Source: Apostichopus japonicus (Eukaryota; Echinodermata; Holothuroidea; Aspidochirotida; Stichopodidae). From it: DNA of 64,000 bases. The DNA is taken from contig NC_092576.1 of the NCBI RefSeq assembly GCF_037975245.1, positions 3,727,001-3,791,000 on the forward strand, in the 5' to 3' direction. The stretch's first letter is position 1; every line of letters begins with the position of its first letter. Position numbers and translations under genes: made by a program. Positions 40,301-52,300 of this stretch are shown here, one piece after another. The notes below the pieces were generated by a model that saw nothing but the letters and a program-made list of their open reading frames with translations, did no database searches and had not been told where the DNA came from.

Positions 40301-43300
40301 AAGTCTTGGCAGTTTTTGTTGAATAATATAACCAGGGTGTATGTATAGAGTACTGTAGTATGGGCTGGCATGGTTCACTGTTTGGTCTATCAACAGAAGA
40401 GTACAGTAGTACTTGAGTAGAGATCCAAGCATAAATCCAGGCTCAGGTTGTCATAGGGACCAACAGTTTACAGTTAAGCTTGACAGATTAAAGTATCAGG
40501 GAATATCGCACAAAGCAAATGCCATGCAAAATGTGAGCAAAAAGTGTGCACAAATTGATATTTAAGTCTGTAGATACAAACAACAATATTTTGTATAAAG
40601 GAACCACAGCAATTTATAAAATAAACTTCAGAGCTTTCAACACAACTGTACAAAGTTTGAACTTCCCTCTGAATAATCATTTGCCATGAATATTCATTGT
40701 TGTTTGTAGACTTACCACAAGCATCTGTGCCAGTGCCTTGGTGTTCTGTACAGCCATTACATTCTGTACTTTCTTAGGCAGTTCCCTCATAATCATGTCT
40801 TCCACTATAAGAGGCTTGAAGCCATACATGTGTACAAGGTCATCAACCACACGTCCCTTCCTGGACCCTGGACCACCTGTTGGTGATAAAAACAGGAGAA
40901 AAATGATCAGTCTTCCACTCATCATACGTTCATAAATTTGCAAGTATAGTGCAGACTTTTGTAACATATATGAGGTGGCTCTTATATTAAATGTTATATT
41001 AATGCTTTAACGAAAAAATGTTTTGAAATAATAGCCCTGAAAACGTTTTCGTGACATATTTATTACACCACAAATAACGTTATCAAAACAAAAGACGAAA
41101 CGTTTTAATAACATTTAAAATCGTTTTTGTGTTTGCTGGGTATGTACACAATGTAATATTTGTGTATTGAACTATAGCTTGTAAACATACATTAAACTAG
41201 AGAAGTACTTTATTATAGTTAAACCCTTGACAATGAATTCATGAATTCATTTGTGACTAACAAAGCAATGAGCTCCTCCAAAGTGTGGCTACTCTTAATA
41301 ATCCAATTTCTGCGATATCTGCGATATGTATTTCTCTTGAACAATGTAAGTAAGTCAGCAACGTAGCTGACAATTCCTGCTGAGTTATAAGTAGTCTTTC
41401 AGCCTCAGGGCACATGTTAAACAAATCAGGCTTGATGAATGCTCAGTACAGCAGTAATTTATGTTAGCAATATATATGTTCTTGCTGCTGATGCTGTCCT
41501 TACATGATAAATGTTTACCTGTGGAAAGAATAAATTACCCTAGTACAGCTAGCTTCAGGCTATTTCTACTAATCTTGAGATTTTTATCAATTTACTTGCA
41601 TTTAGCAAGCACTTTAGCCAGATCTTGGAGGCCTGTCTGCAATTATCAAAACATTTCATTTTCAGCTCTGTTTCAGTCTGGGTTTGCCTAAATTACTGAG
41701 TACTGCAAAAAATAATGCTGCTGTTCAAAAAAGACTTAGTTTCAGACTCCTTCAAAACTACTTTAAAAAAAAAAAAAAAAAAAATTACTGTAAATTGTAA
41801 GAAATTTCATCTTTTCTTTGTTACCCTTAGCTTCATTATAATAAATTGTAACATGGAACTCTTCTTATCTAAAGAAGATAAGAACATGGAACAAAAACCA
41901 TACAGCTATTAGTCAATCAAATTCACAACCAATTGTACCTTTTCAACTGAAAATTTATGAGAGACCTGCTTTCTATAGTCACAGTTGCTTCAATGTCATA
42001 TACAGTAGCTCAAGATTATTATGCAGCTCTACAGTAGCACCATTAGGCCTTACAGTACTGTTGTAATACAGTTTTCACTCAATAACATTTAATATTTGAT
42101 AGTTATTGATATAGGTGGAAGAACTCTGGTGAAATTCCATGCAATCAGTAGTAACTGGTCTGATTTGACCTGCAATGAGTTGTCTTCATTCAGTGTACAC
42201 TAATAATCACATAAATGTAAAGGCATTTACAGTAGTTTAATGCAATCTTTGCAGTTCTCACATCGGAAAACTCCCTCGACTTGGAAATTAATCTAGTTGA
42301 GATTAATTAATACTGTTTTGTTGTCCTATATAGTCACTTTATAAACTTGCAGTTACATGTCCGTGACATCCCTTCCCCTTGTTGTCTACACAAGGTTAAT
42401 TATGGCACAATTAATGACTGCATCGGGCTACAATTTTTCTCTCACAACAACAAATTTAGTCCAATTAACTCACATTTATACTGCCTGCAGTCTAAATTAT
42501 TATCGTTGATGTAATTTACAGACAAGAATGAGTCATCAATTTCATCCAATTCTGGTTTTAAGAGATGTTAATATATACAATATACGTACTGCCGATAGCA
42601 GGCATGTTTTTTATAATACTTTATGTGTTAATGTGTACATAACATAAAGAGTGATTTTGTCAAACATGTTAATGCGCCTTACATCCATCAATCCCTTAAA
42701 TTTTTAAATTTATTACTTTTACATTGAACAGTCTCTGAAGAAGATCCTGCTAGGATTACAACATCAGGCCCACTTACTTTTATATACTGCTTTTAGCTTA
42801 TTTTTAACCGAGCTAATATTTGGTCACCCTCCACACATTATAATACTAGTGTTTTTAATATTTAGCCTACCGTAGTTACAGCTGTATTTGTTAGCCAATG
42901 TCTACCATTTCCATAGTAACATTTCGACTCATAATTTACAGCAATCTGTGGTCTGATAATTAAGGTCACAACAAAGCGTTATTGAACCCTAAGATATATA
43001 CTGATCGATAAACTCTGTTGACCATGCATGGATGGACATATTGCCTTAGAGAGCTCCCCCTATATTCACTGTCTTGTTACCTGTTTCTAAATTAAAATTC
43101 TGTGATCATCTGACCAATATCAAGAGATGAAATGAAAGTTGTTTGGAATTATTACTAAGCCAGGCTGGATATTTTGTACGACCTACTGATGTAGAATAAA
43201 TATCACATGTGATAAAATATATGCAAGGGTGGTAGTACTGCATGCTGCTCTTTACAGGTGAACAGTGAAGGCACTCTAGGTAATATAGTAGTTCTATATA

Positions 43301-46300
43301 TAGATGGGTGTACAATACAAGCCTTCTTATATACATAGTGTGTGTATATTGAGGCCAGTAAAGCAGTGATGAATGAATAAATATATGTGGCCTAGAGACC
43401 ATTGCTATTGGTAATTTAAATACACAACCATGCACACATTAATGGACTCTCAATATATATGAGATATTTTCATGAAAGGAGTTATAACTTAAGTAACCCA
43501 CCGTCGATCTCATATAGTTTATCATATGACAGTATCATTAAGAAAGATGTCATTAATATCAGGGAACACTTGAAGTGTTTGCAGCTTGAGTGGCACACTT
43601 GAGGTGGGTACATTAGCACCTAAAATGTTTACTTAATCAAGGTTTGCACTTTTGCAGCTTTTAATCACTGAACTGGTGTAGACAAGAGTTATAACTGTAA
43701 AGAACAGCACATTAAAAATCGAGAAGAACAAAGACTTTTGCTTAATTCATTTATTTCTAGGGTCTTGCAAGCAGTCAAAATAGCGTGTGTGTTTGTGGGG
43801 TCCTAAACAGCAGTCAAAATAGCGTGTGTGTGGGGGGTCCTAAACAGCAGTCAAAATAGCTTGTGTGTGTGTGGGGTCCTAAACAGCAGTCAAAATAGCT
43901 TGTGTGTGTGTGGGGTCCTAAACAGCAGTCAAAATAGCTTGTGTGTGTGTGGGGTCCTAGACAGCAGTCAAAATAGTGTTTGTGTGCGTGGGGTCCTAAA
44001 CAGCAGTCAAAATAGTGTTTGTGTGTGTGAGGTCCTAAACAGCAGTCAAAATAGTGTTTGTGTGCGTGGGGTCCTAAACAGCTCAGTCAAAATAGCGTGT
44101 GTGTGTGGGGGGTCCTAAACAGCTCAGTCAAAATAGCGTGTGTGTGGGGGGTCCTAAACAGCAGTCAAAATAGCTTGTGTGTGTGTGGGGTCCTAAACAG
44201 CAGTCAAAATAGCGTGTGTGTAAGGTCCTAAACAGCAGTCAAAATAGTGTGTGTGTGTGTGGGGGGGGGTCATACAGCAGTCAAAATAGCCTGTGTGTGT
44301 GTGGGATCCTAAACAGCAGGCAAAATAGCATCTGTGTGGGGTCCTCAAGGACAGGCAGAACAGTGTGTGGATCATAGAAGCCATAAAACAATAGGGGTGG
44401 ATTGTTCACCTTACATTACCATGCTAAGAAGCAGTATCAGGTCAAAGGTTATCTCTATGAAGGAAATATTTGGTGGGCTTAACCTGGCAAAAATGTGAGG
44501 GCATATGATATTCCCTCACACATGGAAGTGAATACATCACTCCTCATGGTCCCGAAAACCGTCTCAACCAAGAACTAAGGAGATCGCGCTTTCTCGGTCA
44601 CTGCACCGAAGCTTTGGAACTACCTACAACACGACATAAAGACTGCCAAATCTCTCGCCAAATTTACGAAAATTTTACAAACACATATCTTTTTAGTTTC
44701 GCAACGTGATTTTGTCACTTTTATATACTTGTGTTTAAATCTAGACTTTTACTTTTTTACAACTCTATTTCATGTGCTTATCCTTTGTTTTGTTTTTATA
44801 GATTTTGGTCTGTTTTATAATTCTTCTTGTGTTTTTAGATTTTTGTGTTTGTATTTTACATACAGTACTGTACTGCTTAATTTTCGTTTATGTGTTTTTT
44901 AGACTTTTTATTCCTTTGATTTCTCTGTCTTTTTATTTTTTTATTTGTTTTTATGTTTTGTAAAGCGCCTAGAGGCCTTTTGGTATTTGTAGGCCATGGG
45001 CCATGGCCAATTTAAATGCACTTTTGTTCACATGGTAAGTGGGGAAAGTTAATTTCTCTGAAATAGTTAGTATAAATATGTACTGAATCAAGATTGACTT
45101 GTTCTTTTTGGTTCTACTGGCACAAACAGTCAGAATTTAAGAAAAACTAACAAAAGAAATTACCCACTGCTCTTAAAAGAGCTTATCTAATTGGTCAGTA
45201 TTTTCAGGTCAAACCTTAATTGACCAATCACAGCTGTTGATCTGTGGTCTGGTTACACCATGGTTACACTAACTGCACAAACATGGCTGCTCCCACACTC
45301 AAATGTTGTATGCATGTGTGTGCACAGACAAATACGAATATTTCATCCTTTTCTGACAGCTCTTTTGCCAAAGTCAAGGATTGTGTTTTAAGGTGGATTG
45401 TGTAACCAGGTATTTATGGTGCATTAGCTAGAGATGTCACTTCAAAATACTGTATAGAGAGCTCAAAATCTTTAGCTGATTTTCAAGATCATGAGCATGG
45501 TGAGTCGTGCATTGGCTATCATTGTGAGTGCTAACAGAGATTCACAGATGAATAAACTCAACAAGACTGAAGAAAGGCTTGCAAAAAATCCGCTCAAAGA
45601 TGGTAAGCAAACATTTAAATAATATTATGAGTATGAATCCATTTTCCAACTGAAATTAGAAATGTCAATCTGACATTTTGTGGAATGTGGTTGTGCTTTT
45701 ATTTAAGTTTTTACATTCGCTCTTGACGGTTTGTTATTGTATTGTAACCTAGTCCTGCTGTCATTTTGTTGTGCAAAATGCATCAACCTGATGTAATCGT
45801 GAATTTATTTGGGTTAGGGTTAGATATGTACAAACAACAGGGATACATTTACAATCAAAATCTCTATTGAGTGTGTGTTAAGTTACATTTGGCATGTGTT
45901 CAACAAATAGAAGTACCTGTCATGGGGGGGGGGGGGGGGGTTGGTATTTAACTTTTAGACTTTCTTCAGTAGTTGCTCCATGATTTTATAAAATGAGACG
46001 AGGGCCCAAACCCATGCCCAAATTTCCATTTGCGCTTAGTTGATTTTTTTTTTTATATGGGTGGACTGGAGATCAATATTTCATTATTGCTCCGTGAGTT
46101 TTATAAAATAAGATGAGGGCCCCAAACCCACGCCCAATTTTTCATTTGTACAAATACTTGGTTGATTTTTTTATATGGGTGGAGGTCGATATTTCATTAT
46201 TGCTCAATGATTTGATAAAATAAGACAAAGGCCCCAAATCTGTGCCCAATTTTTCATTTGTAAAAAAAATTATTCATTATAACAAGTTTAGATAAACTGG

Positions 46301-49300
46301 GCTAGGTTTGTCAATTCAAGTTGTAAAACGGTGTAGGTTAATGAATTCAGAGCAAATTTTTTAATATGTATCTTTCTCTTGTTTGAATGTTACAGATGAT
46401 TCCACTGATGATGACAATGACGATGTTGAACCTGTCTGTAAGGAGCGAACACTAAGATCAAATGTAGCTGGACCATCTTCTTCAGGCAGACCACACATAC
46501 TTCCAGTGTCGTGCATCATTTGTCACGCTGATCACTGGATATGGGGCAAGGTGACCTGTAAGAGACGAAGAGAGCCCCTGACTCGTTACGAGACAATAGA
46601 TGCTGGGAAACTCAGAAAGGCTGCTGAGCTGACATGTAACGAATCCCTTCTTTTGCAAATGCGTGGCAGAGACCTTGTTGAAGTTCCGAGGCAAGATACC
46701 ATCCGAGTTGTTTTCGCAACGTAACCAGATTTCTCACTCGGAACTGGCCAAAAGAAACAACAGATATTCTATATGCAGAGGCTTATGCAAAGTTTTGCCA
46801 CAATGTCATTGATGAACAGATTCTTAAACAACAGGGTGCGATCAGGATGACAAAACTCACAGCCCAGTTCATCAAAACGGTTAAAGAAGTTCAAGGGATT
46901 GATGCCTCAAGTTACAGATCCTACAACTTAAAAAAGCATCTCCAAGGCTCCTATCCACAACTTCATTTTTGCGACCAACGCGACGCTATGAAAGTGAAGT
47001 TGTAATTTCCAGAACTGTAGAAGCTCAGGATCTAGCAGTAAACCTGGTTAATCTACAATATGATACAAAGTCAAGTAACGAGTTAGACATTTCAAGTGGT
47101 AGTGAATCTGATTTGCAGCATGAACAAAGAGGTTCATGTAGAAGTCAAGGCATTTCATTGAGTGACATGTACTTTACAGCTAGACAGCTTAGAATTGCTG
47201 TCCAAGAGGTACATGTGGACACAGCATGACATCAGACATCAATTGGACTTTGGAGTAATATTTCAAAATCTAGCATTTTTATAATGTGAACTCAAAAATT
47301 GTGATTGTTAGATGTGTAAATACATGTAGGAATGTGTGAACTAAATATAGTGCATCATTAGTTACATGTTCAAATAATGTGTAAGAAAATAGAGGGATCT
47401 GTAGGACAAACATGAAGAAAACAAATTCAGTAGTGTCAAGAGTTGTGGCTATGCATTTAGTTTGAAAAAAAAAATCAAATTGTACTCTGTTGTAACTTTC
47501 AGTATCAGTTGGAAAAGGTGTAGGACTATAATGTGATTCGAAATGGTCCCATGAAGTAATATCTCACGTTATTGTTTATTCAATTTGATGCAAATTTCCA
47601 CACAAATTGTTGTTTTATTTCATGTTAGTTTAATCGTGGCTGACACCAGTCTCCAGAACACCATTTCAGTATGGAATCTAATATACAATAATCAAGGACA
47701 TAGTCAGTGCACCACACCCTATTGAATATTGATTATGCGATCACTCAAACACCCCCCCCCCACCCGCAAAAAAAAAACAAACAAAACGAGGCTCAATTTT
47801 TGTGGATGGGTCCTGTGTGTACAGTCGTTTAACTTGTTGTTGACGAGTAAGTGCCACCCATTCACCATGGGTATTCATAAGAGTACAACTTACTGATACT
47901 ATCTACAGAAAGTTTCATGTGCAATGTTATGATCAACAAACAGTTTTAATGCATATTACAAATGAGATTTAAAGTTTTTTTGTGAAGGTAGTTAGGTGAA
48001 GCGCTGCTTGTAACAAAACATTGTACATGTAGTAGTCTGTTGTGAACTTTGGTGTTCTAAACATGTTGAAAAGATTTGCAGTTGATAAATAAAAGAAGAA
48101 CATATAGATCTGAGTTTGTCACTTTTTTAGGGCTGTTTAGACATACTTTGTTTGTTAAAAAAGTCTATCGGAATCTCCAGTTTGATTATAATGAATATGA
48201 AATAGTGTGCTTATTTATTCACCAAGAATGACCCCATCCTCAATCATGTTATAATGTATACATGCTGGCCTACTCCTTGCTCTCATTTGTTATTACTGGA
48301 TCATTAATTGCCTAGAAATAGTGTATTTCAACAATTTAACAATGAACAAACTGGCCTATCCCCACCACAAATAAACACCAAGTACAGTTGAAAAATATTA
48401 TTCCAATAGTTATATGCCTATCCAAACTTTTAGAAATGTTGTGCCATACATATTCTTTACAATTATAAAGGTTTCCACATTAAAATGTGAATTTTTTGGG
48501 GGTTAACTGTTTCTTTCTGGAGACAGAATAATTATTTTTGAAAAAGTGAGGGCGCTATTTTTCTTATGTATTTCTTTATGTTGGAAAATGTGACGTTTAA
48601 TCCGTGAATTACATATTATTGTGCCACTTTTGAGCAAAAGAACAACTTGATTCTTTATTAAGGACATATTATCTATAACTCAGACTATATTTCATGTAAT
48701 ACCACTCCGGACGTAACAAGAATCATTTTCTGGAAGGATTTCAGAGCCACGGCCCATGGCCTATTGGCGCTATATTAAGAACTTCATTATTATTACATCT
48801 GTACATTAAACAGTATTATGTGTATCTAAATACCAGACTTGCTATTTTGCAAGAACAGAAGCAGTGAAGCATAAACATGGCTCTTATAGGCCCTACATTG
48901 ACTTTATTTTTTACAACTATCTGTCACACTCTAGTTAATTTTAGTACTAGCGATCAGACAGTCACGTATGTAGTCTTGTTTCAAATTATCTGTTCAAGTA
49001 CTATAGACACATATATTTATGCATGTTAAAACCGTTATATTGCTGGTGCACACTGCTGCAGTCAAAGGATCTCTTAGAAAGTCTGCAGTATTATTCTAGG
49101 TAAATTAGAGGCCACAGAACAGAATCAATCTAATGTATGGTGGTACAATGTTAAAGTTGACGATGATTAACCGCTGTACATACATACTGTAGCGTATCTT
49201 GTGCATGGTTCATGTGTATCTATATGAACCATATAGATACACATGAACCATATCCTTTTTGATAAGAGACAATCAAAAGAACCTTTAAATCTGCTGCTAC

Positions 49301-52300
49301 ACAAACTTTGAACAGAGCTAAATTATTTCCTGAATGCAGAATGTACACACATAATTAACTAGAAGTAGATTGAATTCTTGGATTGACTTCAAGGGCATTA
49401 ATTACCGAGATTTCATTCTGCATTATAATCATCAGTTTACCTTCTAACTTCTAAGATACATAGTCATTTATTGAAGATGTCAGACATAGAGCTGTAGACC
49501 GTACTAGCTGTCCTTTAAGCATTACTGTAAGCATTACCATAGACTGACGGTACTGTACTACAATACTATAAGTACTAAGTACTACGTCCGGACAGAGTAT
49601 GATGGAGAGTGGTACTCAACACACCCATCACAAATAACAAGTACATGCATGTTGCCTTGAGTACATCCCACCATCTAGTCGTATCATACAGTACTATAGA
49701 TGTAAACAGCTCAGGTAAAACTTACGGGTTAATTCTCAGTACATTACCAATAGAATAAAGTAAGCAAATACAGTAAAGCAAGCAAGATATTAAATTGGTG
49801 GGAACCAAATGTTTAATATATTGGACAATACAATTAACCACTCGATTCTCACTACTTACAGTAGGAACAATACAATGACTAATGTGGCACATGCATAACC
49901 TGTAACTTCTTTGATTGAGAATAGACTGTAAACATGAACCATTTTTGTATACAGTGCAAACAAACCCCTTCATATATGTCACAGCATCTATGTCAATAAA
50001 AATAATTTTTCCTTGTATAACAGGGGATGCATAATAAACACAACACAAGTACAGTAGAGTAAGATTTTCAGTAATTAATATTATTATTGTAGAGATCCAA
50101 CAGTATTCCGAATAAATGGATAACAGTACAGTAGGGATGCACCGGATCCAAATTTTTGGATCCGGCCGGAACCGGATTTTGACGGATAGTACGTGAAATC
50201 CGACCGGATAAAATCCGGCCGGAACCGGATTTTTTCATTACACAAAAGAAAATCATTAATAAGAAGTAGAAGTATGAAACAAGGAGCAAATCTTAGGTGA
50301 GGTATATGCATATTATAAAGAAGGTGAAATTAAGACCCCATTTATGAGATTAAATATGACTTAAAGTGGTGTAATCTACATTCTTTAATAAAATAACTAC
50401 AATATTAAACTGATGAAGGCTGCAAGAAATGATTTCACTGCAAACTGTATTTGTTGTATACTGTATAGCTTCATATTATTACAGTAGTTGTATTGTTTTG
50501 GTTGATCTTTAGAAACAGTGGGTCAGACCATTGGGAAAATTAAATTAAACATGTTAAACCTAATTTTTCCTTACTTTGAATGTTTTTATTAATTTTTGGA
50601 AATAGTTTACATTGATTTAAGTTAATACCAACACCTTTTTAACGGATGATTTAGGCCAGATTTTGAAAAAGATCCGGAACCAGATAATTTCTCACTATCC
50701 GGCCGGATAGTCCGGCCGGACCGGATATCCGATGCATCCCTACAGTACAGTACTGTGTAATAAAGTAAAATGCAAAGTAATGAAGTAGTGATTCTCGTCA
50801 GCTGAATCTATGTGATACTTGTGCAAGATCCAGCAGCTTATAGCCATTGAACCTGTAGTGTACTTTACTGTATAGTATATCAACATGGCAACTGACAAAG
50901 TTTACATGATCTTCTATACACATTATTAATACATTGCACTTGCGTGACTGTCCAGTTAGGCCTATGGGCTCCACTTTGGTAACCATTACTTTAAAATAAA
51001 TTATGACTTGATATAATTTTAGTACATAATCGATTCATAACAATTTTTTTCTGCATCAGATGTACTTGTAGGTAGGCTACTCTAAGTTGAAACCGATCTA
51101 CAGATGGTCATTTTGTCAGCCTTAATGTACAGTAGGCCTACAGTATGAAGGCCTCTATGGAAAAGTCTATAAAGGCTACACAACATCATCCATAACGAGT
51201 AACACATTTGGCTCCCTATAATATTGGTCCTAACAGACGCTAACTCATCAGCATGTAAATCTGGACCGAACATGTCAATGAGGAGAATCGCAATAAAAAA
51301 CAATGTTGTGCAGTACCAACCATGGATGGTCAAGTGACCACTGACCAGCTTCCTAGAAGCACTCAATTCTTAATCGTACTCATCGAATGTATACGTTTCA
51401 TTCCAGTAACTTTTGTCATGTTTTTCATACATTCCTGGTGAAGCTACACTATATGCAAACAACAGAATTTAGCTAAGTGGTACATTTTTTGAAAACATTT
51501 TCATTAAATTGGGAAATTTTCTGTCAAACAATCGAACCGCAGCTGGACCACACAGAGCTTATCAGGACTGTACACAATGTATACAGAATGTGACACAGAC
51601 AAGAGAAGCAGAAGACAGGATTCGTGGTTCCTTAGCAACCCAAGTCTCCTTGCCGTTTTTGTACATAAAATGCCGCTTAACATGATCTAGTGTCCGCTGC
51701 ATGCAATCTATAAGACTTAAATTGGCAGTAGATGTTCAAATAGCAGTCAGGGTCCATACATGTACAGTATATCAAATCTTTTGTGAGACTAAACATAAAT
51801 AATCATTCAATACGAAGCAATTATTCTCAGATGTATAAACCATAAAAACCTGTTACTCGTTAGGGTGGCGTTCAGTTGTCTACAGAATGCAAATCTCTTC
51901 GAACTGACAAATGGTAAAATACAGTAAGAACTCCAATTATCCGAACCCTGTTATCCAAAGCCCAGATTTTCCGGACTGGCAATTTGTTCATTCATAAAAA
52001 AAAGTCATACGACGTAACTTTGTGATCAGCTTTCAAATTCTTTGGACAAAGCAGGAATAATTTCGTTAATTTTTTCCTGTTATCCGAAGCCCAGATTTTC
52101 CACACCGGCAAATTGTTCATTCATAAAAAGTCATATTATGTACAACTTAACTTTGTCAACTTATGTAACGATCAGCTTTCAAATTCTTTTGACAAAGCAG
52201 GAATATTTTCATTAATTTCTCCATTTCCTTAAATCGAATAGATTATCATCTGGGCCTACTACATAAACAATCTGATTGTTGTTTATATCAAGATTTTTAC

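Larger units (their letters stand above)
28524..40715 (-). other. Intron 2 of the AK-like gene (about 12.2 kb)
   Basis: No coding exon recognised inside on either strand. It is filled with the arrays listed separately (28950-29600, 31355-34012, 34320-34640, 35255-36062, 39175-39545). Stretches 29601-31138, 34640-35254, 36311-39174 and 39546-40715 show only unstructured AT-rich sequence and small low-complexity ORFs. Degenerate 20-25 bp repeats with tagtcttcaatcaacatgta lie at 36650-36850. Confidence 0.6.
45491..47229 (+). pseudogene. Pseudogene of a multicopy CIICH...YHPSCF zinc-binding family, two exons
   Basis: Exon 1 (45491-45602; ATG preceded by an in-frame TAG; 37 codons plus one base; donor gtaagc) joins exon 2 (from 46396, acceptor tgttacag) in phase. 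It continues through an acidic stretch, VSCIICHADHW, and LLLQMRGRDLVEV. The frame breaks near 46690: the next frame gives YHPSCFRNVTRFLTRNW, which completes a C..C..C/H zinc-site pattern. A second break lies near 46968 in a T run before LRPTRRYE. The last frame runs to TGA at 47227. The layout matches uncharacterised expanded families in many marine invertebrates, often transposon-linked. The breaks could be real decay or indel errors. It lies antisense inside intron 1 of the AK-like gene. Confidence 0.65.

Noticed and set aside
43828..44118. 96-codon Cys-rich repetitive ORF
   Set aside because: Translation of the 36-bp TG-rich minisatellite.
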